DNA from: Jiella mangrovi
Lineage (GTDB): Bacteria; Pseudomonadota; Alphaproteobacteria; Rhizobiales; Rhizobiaceae
NCBI RefSeq assembly: GCF_017815135.1
Contig: NZ_JAGJCF010000005.1
Coordinates: 124,001 to 188,000, forward strand
Length of the DNA stretch: 64,000 nucleotides
Direction of reading: 5' to 3'
Positions within the stretch are counted from its first letter, which is position 1. Each line of letters begins with the position of its first letter. Both the position numbers and the translations under genes were made by a program. Of the stretch, positions 8,236 to 18,309 are shown one piece after another. The notes under the pieces are model-generated. The model made no database searches. It saw only the letters and a program-made list of their open reading frames with translations, and was not told the DNA's origin.

Positions 8236-11200
8236 GTGCAAAGGTTCGGCAGGCTTGGTCTGACAATTCTGGTCCTTTTTTGGGCCTGCGGCGCCATCGC
8301 GACCAGTGCTTTCGCCCAGGCCAACGGCGAAAGGACCGTCGTCGTCACCCGCAATGCCGATTATTTCGGCCGCGACTACGACATCCTCAAGAACGTCGAC
8401 GTGGACGCCTGCATCGCCGCCTGCAAGGCCGACGATCGCTGCAAGGCCTTCACCCTCAACGAGCGCACGCGCTGGTGTTTCCTGAAGGACGGGGTGGGCG
8501 AGCTGCGGCGCGTCGCGGGCGCCACGTCCGGCGAAGTCGTCGCGCCGCCGGCCCTCGACGAGGCCAGTCTCGCCGCGCGGGCCAAGGAGCTCGACTTCAT
8601 CCCCGCTGCGGGCGTCGAGGCGGCGAACCGTTACCGGCTCGAACTCGCCGGTGCCGAACGCAACAGGGACCTCGCGGCCATCCCCGCGGGCGGCCTCGCG
8701 CGGCAGGCGGCATCCGCCCTGACCTTTCCCGATGCGATCCGTCTGTGGCGGGAGGTGTTGAAGCGCGAGCCGCTCGACCATGCAGCCTGGAAGGGCCTTG
8801 CCGATGCGGCACTCGCCAACCAGCCGAGCGACTATCAAGAGCAGCAGGACAACGCCCGACTGCGCAAGAACGCCGCGATCAGCGCCTATCTCACGGCGGG
8901 CAGCGATGCCGAAAAAGCCGTGGCGCTGGCCGCGATCGCCGCGACCTACGAGGCGGAAGAGAACTGGAAGCTGGCGATCCGCGCCTATCGCCGCAGCGTC
9001 GCGGCCGCAAACGACCCACAAGTCGCGGCTAAGCTTGACACCGTCGTCGCGGCCCACGGTTTTCGCATCCTCGAAAACACCGTCGACAACAACGCCGCCA
9101 ATCCGCGCATCTGCCTGACCTTCTCCGATCAGCTGTCGCGCAGGCTGACCGCGTCCGACAATCCCGGCGACTATGTCAGCGTCGAGAATGGCGACACCCT
9201 GCCGGTGACGGCGGAGGGCTCGCAGATCTGCATCGACGGCGTGAAGCATGGCGAGCGCTACCGTATCGTGGCGCGGCCCGGCATCACGTCGATCGATGGC
9301 GAAAGGCTGGCGAAGCAGGCCGAGATTTCGGTCTATGTCCGTGACCGCGATCCGTCCGTGCGCTTTGCCACCAACGCCTATGTCCTGCCGGCCGGCGGCC
9401 AGGCGACGATCCCGGTCGTCACCATCAATGCCGACACCGTCGAGGCGAAGGTGCAGAGGATCGGCGAGCGGGGCCTTGCCGACGCCCTGTCCAGCGAGCG
9501 GTTCCTGCGGGCCTTGTCCCAGTGGCAGATCGACGAAATCTCAAGCCAGCGGGGCGAGGACGTCTGGTCCGGTACGGTCACGGTCCAGCGTGAGACGAAT
9601 GCCGAGGTGACGACCGCGATCCCGGTCGACGAGATCGTCAAGGACATGAAACCCGGCGTCTACGTGCTCTCGGCCAAGGCGAAGAACGGCCCGCAATATC
9701 AGGATCAGATGGCGACCCAGTGGTTCGTCGTCTCCGATATCGGCCTGTCGACCTTCGCGGCGACGGACGGCTTCTACGTCGTCGCCCGCTCGCTCGGCAG
9801 CGCGGCGCCACTGGCCGGCGTTTCGCTCGAGCTGGTCGCGGCCAACAATCAGATCCTTGGACAGGGAACCAGCGACGAGGCCGGCCATCTGCGGCTTCCC
9901 GCCGGCTTGATGCGGGGCACCGGCGGCGACCGGCCGTCGCTTCTGCTCGCCAAGAAGGGCGACGACTTCGTTTTCCTCAATGTCGGCGACGCGCCCTTCG
10001 ATCTCACCGATCGCGGCGTCGATGGCCGGGCGCCGGCCGGGCCGATCGACGTGTTCCTGACGGCCGATCGCGGCATTTACCGGGCTGGCGACACGGTGCA
10101 TTTCAACGCGCTCGCCCGCGACGCGGCGGGCAGCGCCATGCCCGGCCTGTCGCTGACCGAGATCGTCAAGCGGCCGGACGGCGTCGAATATGCCCGTGAG
10201 AGCGTATCGGACTTCGCGGCCGGCGGTTACGCCTTTCCGCTGGCTCTGCCGGGCGGAGCGATGCGCGGGCTCTGGAAAGTCGCGCTCTACACCGATCCGA
10301 AACAGCCGGCGCTCGCCGAGACGAGCTTCCTCGTCGAGGATTTCGAGCCGGAAAAGATCGATTTCGACATTGCGACGAATGCCGAGAGCCTCGATCCGGC
10401 TTCGCCACCGACCGTCGATGTCGACGCCCGCTATCTCTTCGGCGCGCCGGCCGGCGATCTCGAAGTCAATGGCGAGGCGGTGCTGACGGCATCCGCCGGC
10501 ATTACGGCCTATCCCGGCTATTCCTTCGGTCTTTCCAGCGACGAGGTGACGGCGACGCGCCAGCCCTTCGACGCGGTGCGCACCGGTGCGGGTGGCAAGG
10601 CCGCTCTGACGATGGCGCCCTTCGACCCGCCCGCGACGACGCGGCCACTGTCCGCCGAAATCCAGCTGCGCGTCGTCGACGCCGGCGGCAAGCCGGTCGA
10701 GCGGACGAAGGAGCTGCCCGTCGCCGCGTCCAGCGCCAGGCTCGGCATCAAACCGCGCTTCGACGGATCGGTGCCCGATGGGTCGGAGGCCGGCTTCGAC
10801 GTGATCGCCATCGACGCTGGAGGTGATCGGATCGCGGCCGAGGGGCTGACTTGGGAGCTGAAGAAGGTCCAGGTGGACTTCCAGTGGTATTCGAGTTCCG
10901 GCTCCTGGAATTACGAGCCGGTCAAGACCTCCACTCGCATCGCCAACGGCACGCTCGCCGTGTCGGCCACGGCGACGGCCGAACTTTCGCTGCCGGTCGA
11001 ATGGGGCGAGTACGAGCTGTCGATCATCGACCCTGAAAATGATGCGATTCCGGCGAGCGTATCGTTTGATGCGGGCTGGTACGTCGCAGCGGGCTCGCTC
11101 GACACGCCCGACGTCGCGCAGGTCTCGCTCGACAAGCCCGCCTATAAGGTGGGCGAGACGGCCAAGGTGCGGATCGAGCCGCGCTTTGCCGGCAAGGCTG

Positions 11201-13716
11201 AGATCTTCGTCATGGACGAGCGGATCGTCGGGCGGACGACGGCCGACATTCCCGCCGAGGGCGGCGAGGTGAGCCTCAAGGTCACCCGCGACTGGGGGCC
11301 GGGCGCCTATGTGGCGGCGGTCGTCTACCGGCCGATGGATCTCGGCGCGAAGCGCATGCCGGGCCGGGCGATCGGCATTGCCCATGTCGCCGTCGAGCCG
11401 GGCGACCGGGCGCTGTCCGTCGCGATCGACGCGCCGGACAAGATCGAGCCGCGGCAAACCCGGGAGTTCGGCATCAAGATCGACGGCATCGCCGCCGGCG
11501 AGACCGCCTATGTGACGCTCGCCGCCGTCGATGTCGGCATCCTCAACGTCACCGGCTTCCAGCCTCCGTCTCCGAAGGGCTATTATTTCGGCCAGCGCCG
11601 TCTCGGCGTCGAGATCCGCGACCTTTATTCCAAGCTGATCGACCGCATGGCCGGCGCGCCGGGCACCGTGCGTTCGGGCGGCGATGCGGGTGCGAGCTAC
11701 GACAGCCCGCCGCCGATGGACGAACTCGTCTCGCTCTATTCCGGCCCTGTCGCGGTGGACGCCGAAGGCCGCGCGACGATTGCCCTCGACATTCCCGATT
11801 TCAACGGCACCCTCAAGCTCATGGCCATCGCCTGGTCGAAATCGGCGGTCGGCGAGGCGGGCCGCGACATGATCGTGCGCGATCCGATCGTCATTGCCGT
11901 GTCGCGCCCGGCCTTCCTCGCGCCGGGCGACACGTCGCGGCTGGCGATCGACGTCATCCATGTCGAGGGCGCGACCGGCGAGGCGACATTGTCGCTGCGG
12001 GGCGGCGGCGCGATCGTCTCGCTCGGCGCCAACGAAGAGACCAAGCTGACCCTTGCCGAAAACGGCCGCGAGCGGGTGCTGGTGCCGGTGAGCGGCGAGG
12101 GGGTCGGCGATGCGACGATCGAGGTGTCGCTGTTGTCGCCGTCCGGCGAGACGCTGCGCAAGACGGTCGTCCTGCCGGTCCGTTCGAACGCACCGAAGGA
12201 GGTCGAGAAGACACGCCTGACGATCGCCGGAAATGGCGGCAGGCTCAGCCTCGATCCGCAGCTCTTCGCCGGCTATGTGCCCGGCACCGCGTCTGCGACC
12301 GTTTCGATCACCGGGGCGGCGCAGTTCGACGTCGCCGGTGTCGTGCGTTCGCTCGATCGCTACCCCTATGGCTGCACCGAGCAGCTGACCTCGCGGGCAA
12401 TGCCGCTGGTCTATCTCGACCAGACCATCCTGTCGGCCGGCCTTTCGGGCGGCGAGGACGTCAAGAAGCGGGTGGATGACGCGATCTCCGGCGTTCTTGC
12501 CAATCAGGCGTCGAACGGCTCCTTCGGCCTGTGGAATCCCGGCTATGGCGATCTGTGGCTCGATTCCTACGTCACCGACTTCCTGACGCGGGCGCGCGAG
12601 GCGGGCTTTGACGTGCCTGAAGAAGGCTTCACGCTCGCCGTCGACAATCTCAGGAACAGCCTCGCCTATCTTCCGGAAAAGCCCGATTGGGGGCCGGTCG
12701 CCTATGCCTATTACGTCCTGGCAAGGAACGGCCGGGCCTCGATCGGCGATCTGCGCTATTACGCCGACAACGAGCTTGCCAGCTTCCCGACGCCGCTGTC
12801 GAAGGCGCAGATGGGAGCGGCGCTGGCGCTTTACGGCGATCGCTCTCGTGCCGAAACGGTCTTTCGCGCCTCGATCGACGACACCATGGCGCCGCAGTCC
12901 AATGTCGGGCGGTCGGACTACGGCACGGCGCTGCGCGACGACGCGGCGGTCCTGACGCTCGGCCTCGAGACGGCGGTGGACGGGGTTTCCTTCGACGAAC
13001 TGGTCAGCAAGGTGAACGCCGCTCGCCAGCGCCAGCGCCATACATCCACCCAGGAGGACGCCTGGTCGCTGCTCGCCGCCCACGCCTTGCTCGGCCGCAA
13101 TCCGCCGCAGCTGAGCGTTGCCGGGCGGGCTATCGACGGGCCCTATTCGGCCTCGCTGGGCGAGGCTGATTTGACCGGCGGCCTCGACATCGCCAATCGC
13201 GCGGCCGCGCCGGTTTCGGCGGAGGTGACGATCGCCGGCGTTCCCGAGGTCGCGCCGCCGGCGTCCAGCGAGGGCTACGCCATCGCCCGCAGCTACTACA
13301 CCCTCGATGGTACCCCGGCCGATCCGGCGAAGATCGGCCAGGGCGACCGTCTCGTCGTCGTCGACGAGGTGACGCCGGTCGATCCCGGCCCGGCCCGGCT
13401 GATGCTCGACGATCCGCTGCCGGCGGGCTTTGCGATCGACAATCGGGCGATCCTGCGTGCCGGCGACGTCGCGGCGCTCGACTGGCTGCAGCTCTCCGGC
13501 GAGGCGGCCCACAGCGAGTTCCGCTCCGACCGCTTTCTCGCCGCGATCGATCAGGGCGCGAACGACACCACCATGCGCCGCTTCGCCTATATCGTCCGCG
13601 CCGTCGCGCCGGGCGAGTTCGAGCACGCGGCGGCCGTAGTCGAGAACATGTACGATCCCTCGCGGCGCGGGCGCACCGATGCCGGCCGGGTGACGGTCAT
13701 CGGTCCGCTGCGGTGA
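8236..13716 (+). CDS. Bacterial alpha-2-macroglobulin with N-terminal PAN domain
   Basis: 1826 aa from a GTG at 8236, preceded by GGGAGG (8223-8228) and followed directly by a signal peptide (cleavage near AFA-QA, residues 25-29). Residues ~33-90 are PAN/Apple-like with Cys59, 63, 69 and 81. Macroglobulin domains follow (DRGIYRAGDTVHF). The thioester motif GCTEQ is at 1379-1383, inside the alpha-helical thioester domain. The family traps invading proteases in the periplasm by covalent capture. Unlike E. coli YfhM there is no lipobox, so the protein looks soluble. The next gene on the strand is PBP1C, the partner known from E. coli, 832 bp downstream and separated by repeats. The frame is open further upstream, but the signal peptide and ribosome site fix the start. 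Confidence 0.93.
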   Translation: MQRFGRLGLTILVLFWACGAIATSAFAQANGERTVVVTRNADYFGRDYDILKNVDVDACIAACKADDRCKAFTLNERTRWCFLKDGVGELRRVAGATSGEVVAPPALDEASLAARAKELDFIPAAGVEAANRYRLELAGAERNRDLAAIPAGGLARQAASALTFPDAIRLWREVLKREPLDHAAWKGLADAALANQPSDYQEQQDNARLRKNAAISAYLTAGSDAEKAVALAAIAATYEAEENWKLAIRAYRRSVAAANDPQVAAKLDTVVAAHGFRILENTVDNNAANPRICLTFSDQLSRRLTASDNPGDYVSVENGDTLPVTAEGSQICIDGVKHGERYRIVARPGITSIDGERLAKQAEISVYVRDRDPSVRFATNAYVLPAGGQATIPVVTINADTVEAKVQRIGERGLADALSSERFLRALSQWQIDEISSQRGEDVWSGTVTVQRETNAEVTTAIPVDEIVKDMKPGVYVLSAKAKNGPQYQDQMATQWFVVSDIGLSTFAATDGFYVVARSLGSAAPLAGVSLELVAANNQILGQGTSDEAGHLRLPAGLMRGTGGDRPSLLLAKKGDDFVFLNVGDAPFDLTDRGVDGRAPAGPIDVFLTADRGIYRAGDTVHFNALARDAAGSAMPGLSLTEIVKRPDGVEYARESVSDFAAGGYAFPLALPGGAMRGLWKVALYTDPKQPALAETSFLVEDFEPEKIDFDIATNAESLDPASPPTVDVDARYLFGAPAGDLEVNGEAVLTASAGITAYPGYSFGLSSDEVTATRQPFDAVRTGAGGKAALTMAPFDPPATTRPLSAEIQLRVVDAGGKPVERTKELPVAASSARLGIKPRFDGSVPDGSEAGFDVIAIDAGGDRIAAEGLTWELKKVQVDFQWYSSSGSWNYEPVKTSTRIANGTLAVSATATAELSLPVEWGEYELSIIDPENDAIPASVSFDAGWYVAAGSLDTPDVAQVSLDKPAYKVGETAKVRIEPRFAGKAEIFVMDERIVGRTTADIPAEGGEVSLKVTRDWGPGAYVAAVVYRPMDLGAKRMPGRAIGIAHVAVEPGDRALSVAIDAPDKIEPRQTREFGIKIDGIAAGETAYVTLAAVDVGILNVTGFQPPSPKGYYFGQRRLGVEIRDLYSKLIDRMAGAPGTVRSGGDAGASYDSPPPMDELVSLYSGPVAVDAEGRATIALDIPDFNGTLKLMAIAWSKSAVGEAGRDMIVRDPIVIAVSRPAFLAPGDTSRLAIDVIHVEGATGEATLSLRGGGAIVSLGANEETKLTLAENGRERVLVPVSGEGVGDATIEVSLLSPSGETLRKTVVLPVRSNAPKEVEKTRLTIAGNGGRLSLDPQLFAGYVPGTASATVSITGAAQFDVAGVVRSLDRYPYGCTEQLTSRAMPLVYLDQTILSAGLSGGEDVKKRVDDAISGVLANQASNGSFGLWNPGYGDLWLDSYVTDFLTRAREAGFDVPEEGFTLAVDNLRNSLAYLPEKPDWGPVAYAYYVLARNGRASIGDLRYYADNELASFPTPLSKAQMGAALALYGDRSRAETVFRASIDDTMAPQSNVGRSDYGTALRDDAAVLTLGLETAVDGVSFDELVSKVNAARQRQRHTSTQEDAWSLLAAHALLGRNPPQLSVAGRAIDGPYSASLGEADLTGGLDIANRAAAPVSAEVTIAGVPEVAPPASSEGYAIARSYYTLDGTPADPAKIGQGDRLVVVDEVTPVDPGPARLMLDDPLPAGFAIDNRAILRAGDVAALDWLQLSGEAAHSEFRSDRFLAAIDQGANDTTMRRFAYIVRAVAPGEFEHAAAVVENMYDPSRRGRTDAGRVTVIGPLR

Positions 13717-13785
13717 AGATGCTTCGATGACGCGCGCGGTCGTTGGAAGGGGGCGGCCGTTGGCAGCTTGGACAGGCACGGCGGC

Positions 13786-14099
13786 GGGCATGGGCCTCGG
13801 CGTCTCGCGGGGCGATCCGATGACGCTATGTCTTGGCGTCGCCTCGGCAAGTCGGCGGTGGGAGACAGCCTGTTGCACCTCGGCGTCTGCGGTCGCCGGC
13901 GCCGCCATTTCAACGTCGTCATTCTCGGGCCCCGTGCCGAGAATCCAGTTGCAACCTGGGATAAGCCAGCGGCGGTTGATTTCTTGCATGAAAATCAACC
14001 GTTTGACGCAGCGATCTGGATTCTCGGGACGGGGCCCGAGAATGACGAAGCGGTGGGTGTCGCGGCCCTTTCAGGAGCGCCTCGCGACATTCCATCGGC
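13786..14099. repeat. Palindromic mosaic repeat E, copy 1
   Basis: About 314 bp, matching 14224-14536 at an offset of 438 with scattered differences. It contains an inverted arm pair at 13918-13946 and 14018-14046. Each arm is itself nearly palindromic (ATTCTCGGG..CCGAGAAT), and they flank a 71 nt core. The core carries its own hairpin (CGGTTGATTT / AAAATCAACCG). No protein-like frame is present. Confidence 0.85.
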
Positions 14100-14223
14100 G
14101 CGCAGGGCCGACGACGAGGCAGAGCGGCGGAACTGAACGGACGGACATGTATGTCCAGCGTCTCGCTTCAGCGCCAGTCATGTGTGTTTGCTCCGCGGAT
14201 CCATGGTTGTTCCGGATGGTCAG

Positions 14224-14536
14224 GGGCATGGGCCTCGGCGTCTCGCAGGGCGATCCGGTGATGCTCTGCCTTGGCGTCGCCTCGGCAAGTCGGCGGTCAG
14301 AGGAAGCTTCTTGCACCTCGGCGTCTGCGATCGCCGGCGCCGCCATTTCAATGGCGTCATTCTCGGGCCCCGTCCCGAGAATCCAGCTGCAACCTGGGAT
14401 AAGCCAGCGGCGATGGATTTCTTTCATTAGAATCAACCGTTTGACGCAGCGATCTGGATTCTCGGGACGGGGCCCGAGAATGACGAAGCGGTGGGCGTCG
14501 CGGCCCTTTCCGGAGCGCCTTGCGCTATTCCGTCGG
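14224..14536. repeat. Palindromic mosaic repeat E, copy 2
   Basis: Second copy in the same orientation, with arms at 14356-14384 and 14456-14484 and a 71 nt core clearly homologous to that of copy 1. Its right end runs to within about 12 nt of the PBP1C start codon, so the GGGAG ribosome site (14535-14539) lies at the repeat edge. Confidence 0.85.
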
Positions 14537-14548
14537 GAGCGGCGCTGA

Positions 14549-16636
14549 ATGTCCTCGCGTCGCCGCCTTGCCCAGACAGGGCTGTTCTGCCTGCTCCTCC
14601 TCCTCATTGCAGCTCTATGGTCCTATTCGGCCTTCGAGCGGGCAGTCTCTCGCCGTGTCGCAGCGCTCGCGGCGCCGGAGGTCGGCGCCGAGGTGGTCGA
14701 CCGGGAGGGCCGATTGCTGAGGGCGTTTCCCGTCGCGGACGGGCGCTGGCGCCTTGCGGCCGATGGTGGCGACGTCGATCCGCGTTTTCTGACCATGCTG
14801 CTTGCCTGGGAGGACAAGCGCTTTCTCGACCATGGCGGCATCGACGGATGGGCGCTCGCCCGGGCCGCCTGGCAATCCCTCAGCCATGGCCGGATCGTCT
14901 CCGGTGGCTCGACGCTGACCATGCAGGTGGCGCGGATGCTGGACGGCCTGCCGACGGGCAGCGTCTTTGCCAAGATCGAGCAGATGTTGACCGCGGTGGC
15001 GCTGGAGCGGCGCTACGACAAGGCGGAGATCCTGTCGCTTTATCTGCGTCTTGCGCCCTATGGCGGCAATGTCGAGGGCATCCGGGCGGCCGCGCTCTCG
15101 CTTTTCGGCAAGGAACCGCGGCGGCTGACGGCGGGGGAAGCGGCTCTTCTCGTCGCCCTGCCGCAATCGCCCGAGCGCTACCGCCCCGATCGCTTCCCCG
15201 AGCGGGCGAAATCGGCGCGCGACCGGGTGCTTCAGCGGATGGCCGACCTCGATGTTCTCGACGCCCGGCAAGTGCAGCGGGCAAGCCGTGAGCCGATGCC
15301 GCGCGGGCGCCGCGAAATGCCGGTGATGGCGGCGCATGTCTCCGAGCGTCTGCATGCCGCAAGGCCGCAGCAGAGCCGCATCAATCTGACGATCGACGCC
15401 AGGCTCCAAGAAAAGCTCGAAACCTACGCGCGCCAGAAAGCGAAAAGCTTGAAAAGCCCGCTCTCGCTGGCCCTCGTCGTCGCGGACCATAGGACGGGCG
15501 AGATCCTGGCAGAGGTCGGCTCGCCCGACATGTTCGACCGCTCGCGGCAGGGCTTCGTGGATCTGACGCAGGCGCTGCGCTCGCCGGGCTCGACGCTGAA
15601 GCCTCTAATCTACGGGCTCGCCTTCGAGCGCGGCGTCGCCCATCCCGAAAGCCTCGTCGACGATTCGCCGGGCGGTTTCGCCGGCTATACGCCGCAGAAT
15701 TTCGATCATCAGTTCGAGGGGATCATCACCGTTCGCCGCGCGCTGCAGCTGTCGCGCAACCTGCCGGCGGTCGAGCTTCTATCCGCCGTCGGGCCGAGCC
15801 GCCTCGTGCAGCGTATCCGGCGCACGGGCGCGCGGCCGGAGCTCGGCGACCGCTCGCTGCCGGGGCTCGCGATCGGCCTTGGCGGTCTCGGCCTGACGCT
15901 GGAGGACCTCGTTCGCCTCTATGCCGGCATCGCCAATGGCGGGGTTTCCGTGCCCCTGCATGTCGAGGCGTCCGCCGATCCGCTGGTGCAGCGGCGCATC
16001 CTGTCCGAGCAGGCGGCCTGGTACGTGACGTCGATCCTGGCCGGCGCCACTTCCACGACCAAGGGCTCGCCCGGCGAGATCGCCCACAAGACCGGCACCT
16101 CATTCGGCTATCGCGATGCCTGGACCATCGGCTATGATGGCAGACACGTCGTCGGCGTGTGGCTCGGCCGGCCGGACGGCGCGCCGGTGCCGGGTCTTGT
16201 CGGCCAGGATGCGGCCGTGCCGGTGATGCACGACGTCTTTGCCCGGATCGGTCCGGTGACGCGGCTGGCCGGGCCGCCGCCGGGCATTCTGGCATCAGCC
16301 GGCGCCGGGCTGCCGCCGCCACTTAAGCGGGTCGGGCGTGCCGCCGAACGAGGGCAGGCGGGGCTGAGGCCCGAGATCGTCTATCCGCCGGACAAGGCTC
16401 GCATCGAACTGCCGGGCCTTGCCGGTGCGGACGCTGCGCGGGAAGCCGAAATGCCGCTGTTCCTCAAGGTACGCAACGGCCGGCCGCCCTTCACCTGGTA
16501 TGTCGATGGTCTTCCCGTCGAGCGGGATCAGCGCTTGCGCCAGTCCGCCTTCCGGCCGAAGGAGCCCGGTTTCCTCTCGATTTCGGTCGTCGATGGAACG
16601 GGCGCTGCCGCGAGCGCCGAGGTTTTCGTGAAATGA
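14549..16636 (+). CDS. pbpC: Penicillin-binding protein 1C
   Basis: 695 aa bifunctional peptidoglycan synthase. One N-terminal membrane helix (~10-28) is followed by a GT51 glycosyltransferase domain (catalytic Glu88 in EDKRF, GGSTLTMQ at 119-126). The transpeptidase domain has SxxK at Ser348-Lys351 (STLK), SRN, and KTGT at 514-517. The C-terminal ~90 residues are the extra BiPBP_C domain specific to PBP1C (PPFTWYVDGLPV). It acts in the periplasm on the cell wall. Pairing with alpha-2-macroglobulin is conserved in E. coli, and the proposed role is repair when the envelope is breached. Repeat E lies directly upstream, so a separate promoter is likely. Confidence 0.94.
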   Translation: MSSRRRLAQTGLFCLLLLLIAALWSYSAFERAVSRRVAALAAPEVGAEVVDREGRLLRAFPVADGRWRLAADGGDVDPRFLTMLLAWEDKRFLDHGGIDGWALARAAWQSLSHGRIVSGGSTLTMQVARMLDGLPTGSVFAKIEQMLTAVALERRYDKAEILSLYLRLAPYGGNVEGIRAAALSLFGKEPRRLTAGEAALLVALPQSPERYRPDRFPERAKSARDRVLQRMADLDVLDARQVQRASREPMPRGRREMPVMAAHVSERLHAARPQQSRINLTIDARLQEKLETYARQKAKSLKSPLSLALVVADHRTGEILAEVGSPDMFDRSRQGFVDLTQALRSPGSTLKPLIYGLAFERGVAHPESLVDDSPGGFAGYTPQNFDHQFEGIITVRRALQLSRNLPAVELLSAVGPSRLVQRIRRTGARPELGDRSLPGLAIGLGGLGLTLEDLVRLYAGIANGGVSVPLHVEASADPLVQRRILSEQAAWYVTSILAGATSTTKGSPGEIAHKTGTSFGYRDAWTIGYDGRHVVGVWLGRPDGAPVPGLVGQDAAVPVMHDVFARIGPVTRLAGPPPGILASAGAGLPPPLKRVGRAAERGQAGLRPEIVYPPDKARIELPGLAGADAAREAEMPLFLKVRNGRPPFTWYVDGLPVERDQRLRQSAFRPKEPGFLSISVVDGTGAAASAEVFVK

Positions 16637-16791
16637 TTATCTGTGGGACGCTGCGATTGCTCTTGCTGCCTGATCGTTCAATGGCTTGAGCGGCGGCGAG
16701 GGCCGGGTTACAGAGCGGCGGAACCCATGCGCGTCGTTCGTTTGCGAAAACGAGCGCTCGCGGCGACGCTCTGCCCCACTGAAACGGCGGG

Positions 16792-18309
16792 ATGAAGCGC
16801 CAACTAGAACCGAACGACCTGATGCTAAATTCCCAGCGCCGCGCCAACCGCGCAATTTTCAGCGCCGTCGCAGCCGGCTTTGTCATGCTCGCCGTGGCGG
16901 CGGGTGCTGTGGTGTGGGCGTTTGAGCGAAGCCAGGACTACAGCGAGCTCGTCACCCATACGGTCGAGGTCGAGGCGGCGGTCGCCAATCTCAACCGTCT
17001 CAATGAGCGGATCGAAGCGGCGAGGCGTGGCTATCTTCTGGAGAGCGATCCCCGGTTCCTCGAAACCTTCGACGAGACGGCCGTCGAGATTCCCGTCCAG
17101 ATCAGCAGGATAGCAGATCTCACCTCGGACAATCCCGATCAGGTGAAGCGGATCACGCGGTTCCGAGCGCTGACGGATCGATATCTCTCTCTCCTCAAGG
17201 ATTCGATCGCCGACAAGCAGGCGGGGGGCACCGGCGTGACGGCGGCGAGCCTGCTCGACGAGGAGGACATCATCATCGTCCAGGAGCTGCGCAAGCTTTC
17301 GGACGAGATGGGTCTCGCCGAGCGGCGGCTTCTGATCGCGCGTGAGGCCAGCCAGAGGACGAGCGTACTCATCTCCACCGTCACGGCAGCGATATCGGCA
17401 CTTCTCCTCGTTTTGGTCGCCTTCGGGACGATCTGGGCGACCCGCCGTACCCTGCGGGCGCTGACCGCGACCGGTCTGGAGCTCCAGTCCCTCAACGAGG
17501 ATCTGGAATCGGCCGTCACCGCGCGAACCGCTGAATTGCAGCGCGCCAATGCCGAAATCCAGCGTTTCGCCTACATCGTCTCGCATGATCTCAGATCACC
17601 GCTCGTCAACGTGATGGGCTTCACCGCCGAGCTCGACGCCGCGATCAAGCCGCTGTCGGAATTGATCGACAAGGTGGAAGAGCAGGCGCCCGGTCTGGTA
17701 ACCGAGGAGACGCGCTATGCCGTGCGCGAAGATCTGCCAGAAGCGATCGGCTTCATCCGGACCTCGACCGAGAAGATGGATCGGCTGATCAATGCGATCC
17801 TCAGACTGTCGCGCGAGGGGCGCCGGGTGCTGTCGCCTGGAGCCGTGGACATGAACACGCTCGCCGGCGAAGTCGTCGACAGTCTTCAGCACCGGATCGA
17901 CGAGAACGGCGTCACGGTGGAGACGGAGCCCTTGCCGACGGTCGTGACCGACCGGCTCGCCGTCGAACAAATCCTCTCGAACCTCGTCGAGAACGCGCTC
18001 AAATATCTCGCGCCCGACCGCCCCGGACGCATCACGATCCGTGGTCGCAAGAACCTCGGCCGGGTGCTGATCGAGGTCGAGGACAACGGCCGTGGCATCG
18101 ATCCGAGGGACCACGAGCGAATTTTCGATCTGTTCCGCCGATCGGGCAGCCAAGATCAGCCAGGCGAAGGGATCGGGCTTGCCCATGTGCGGGCTCTGGC
18201 CTACCGATTGGGCGGAACGATAAGTTGCGAATCCGCGCTGGGAGAGGGCGCGACCTTCCGGCTTTCGCTGCCGACGGCACTCGCACCGCAACAGGGGGCT
18301 AACACGTGA
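16792..18309 (+). CDS. CHASE3-domain sensor histidine kinase
   Basis: 505 aa. Two membrane helices (~22-43 and ~191-215) enclose an extracytoplasmic helical domain of CHASE3 type. It is followed by a HisKA dimerisation domain with His265 (FAYIVSHDLRSP) and a HATPase_c domain (NLVENALKYL, DNGRGI, GEGIGLAHV). The architecture resembles phytochrome-associated kinases, which commonly pair with small Rcp1-like response regulators; such a regulator starts at 18306, overlapping this stop by 4 nt. The ATG at 16822 is an alternative start, and neither has a clear ribosome site. Its signal is unknown. Confidence 0.88.
   Translation: MKRQLEPNDLMLNSQRRANRAIFSAVAAGFVMLAVAAGAVVWAFERSQDYSELVTHTVEVEAAVANLNRLNERIEAARRGYLLESDPRFLETFDETAVEIPVQISRIADLTSDNPDQVKRITRFRALTDRYLSLLKDSIADKQAGGTGVTAASLLDEEDIIIVQELRKLSDEMGLAERRLLIAREASQRTSVLISTVTAAISALLLVLVAFGTIWATRRTLRALTATGLELQSLNEDLESAVTARTAELQRANAEIQRFAYIVSHDLRSPLVNVMGFTAELDAAIKPLSELIDKVEEQAPGLVTEETRYAVREDLPEAIGFIRTSTEKMDRLINAILRLSREGRRVLSPGAVDMNTLAGEVVDSLQHRIDENGVTVETEPLPTVVTDRLAVEQILSNLVENALKYLAPDRPGRITIRGRKNLGRVLIEVEDNGRGIDPRDHERIFDLFRRSGSQDQPGEGIGLAHVRALAYRLGGTISCESALGEGATFRLSLPTALAPQQGANT

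Noticed and set aside
9541-13998. Very long open frame opposite the alpha-2-macroglobulin gene
   Set aside because: It is antisense to a gene with clear domains and motifs; the translation is low-complexity Arg/Gly/Asp/His as expected from high-GC antisense frames.
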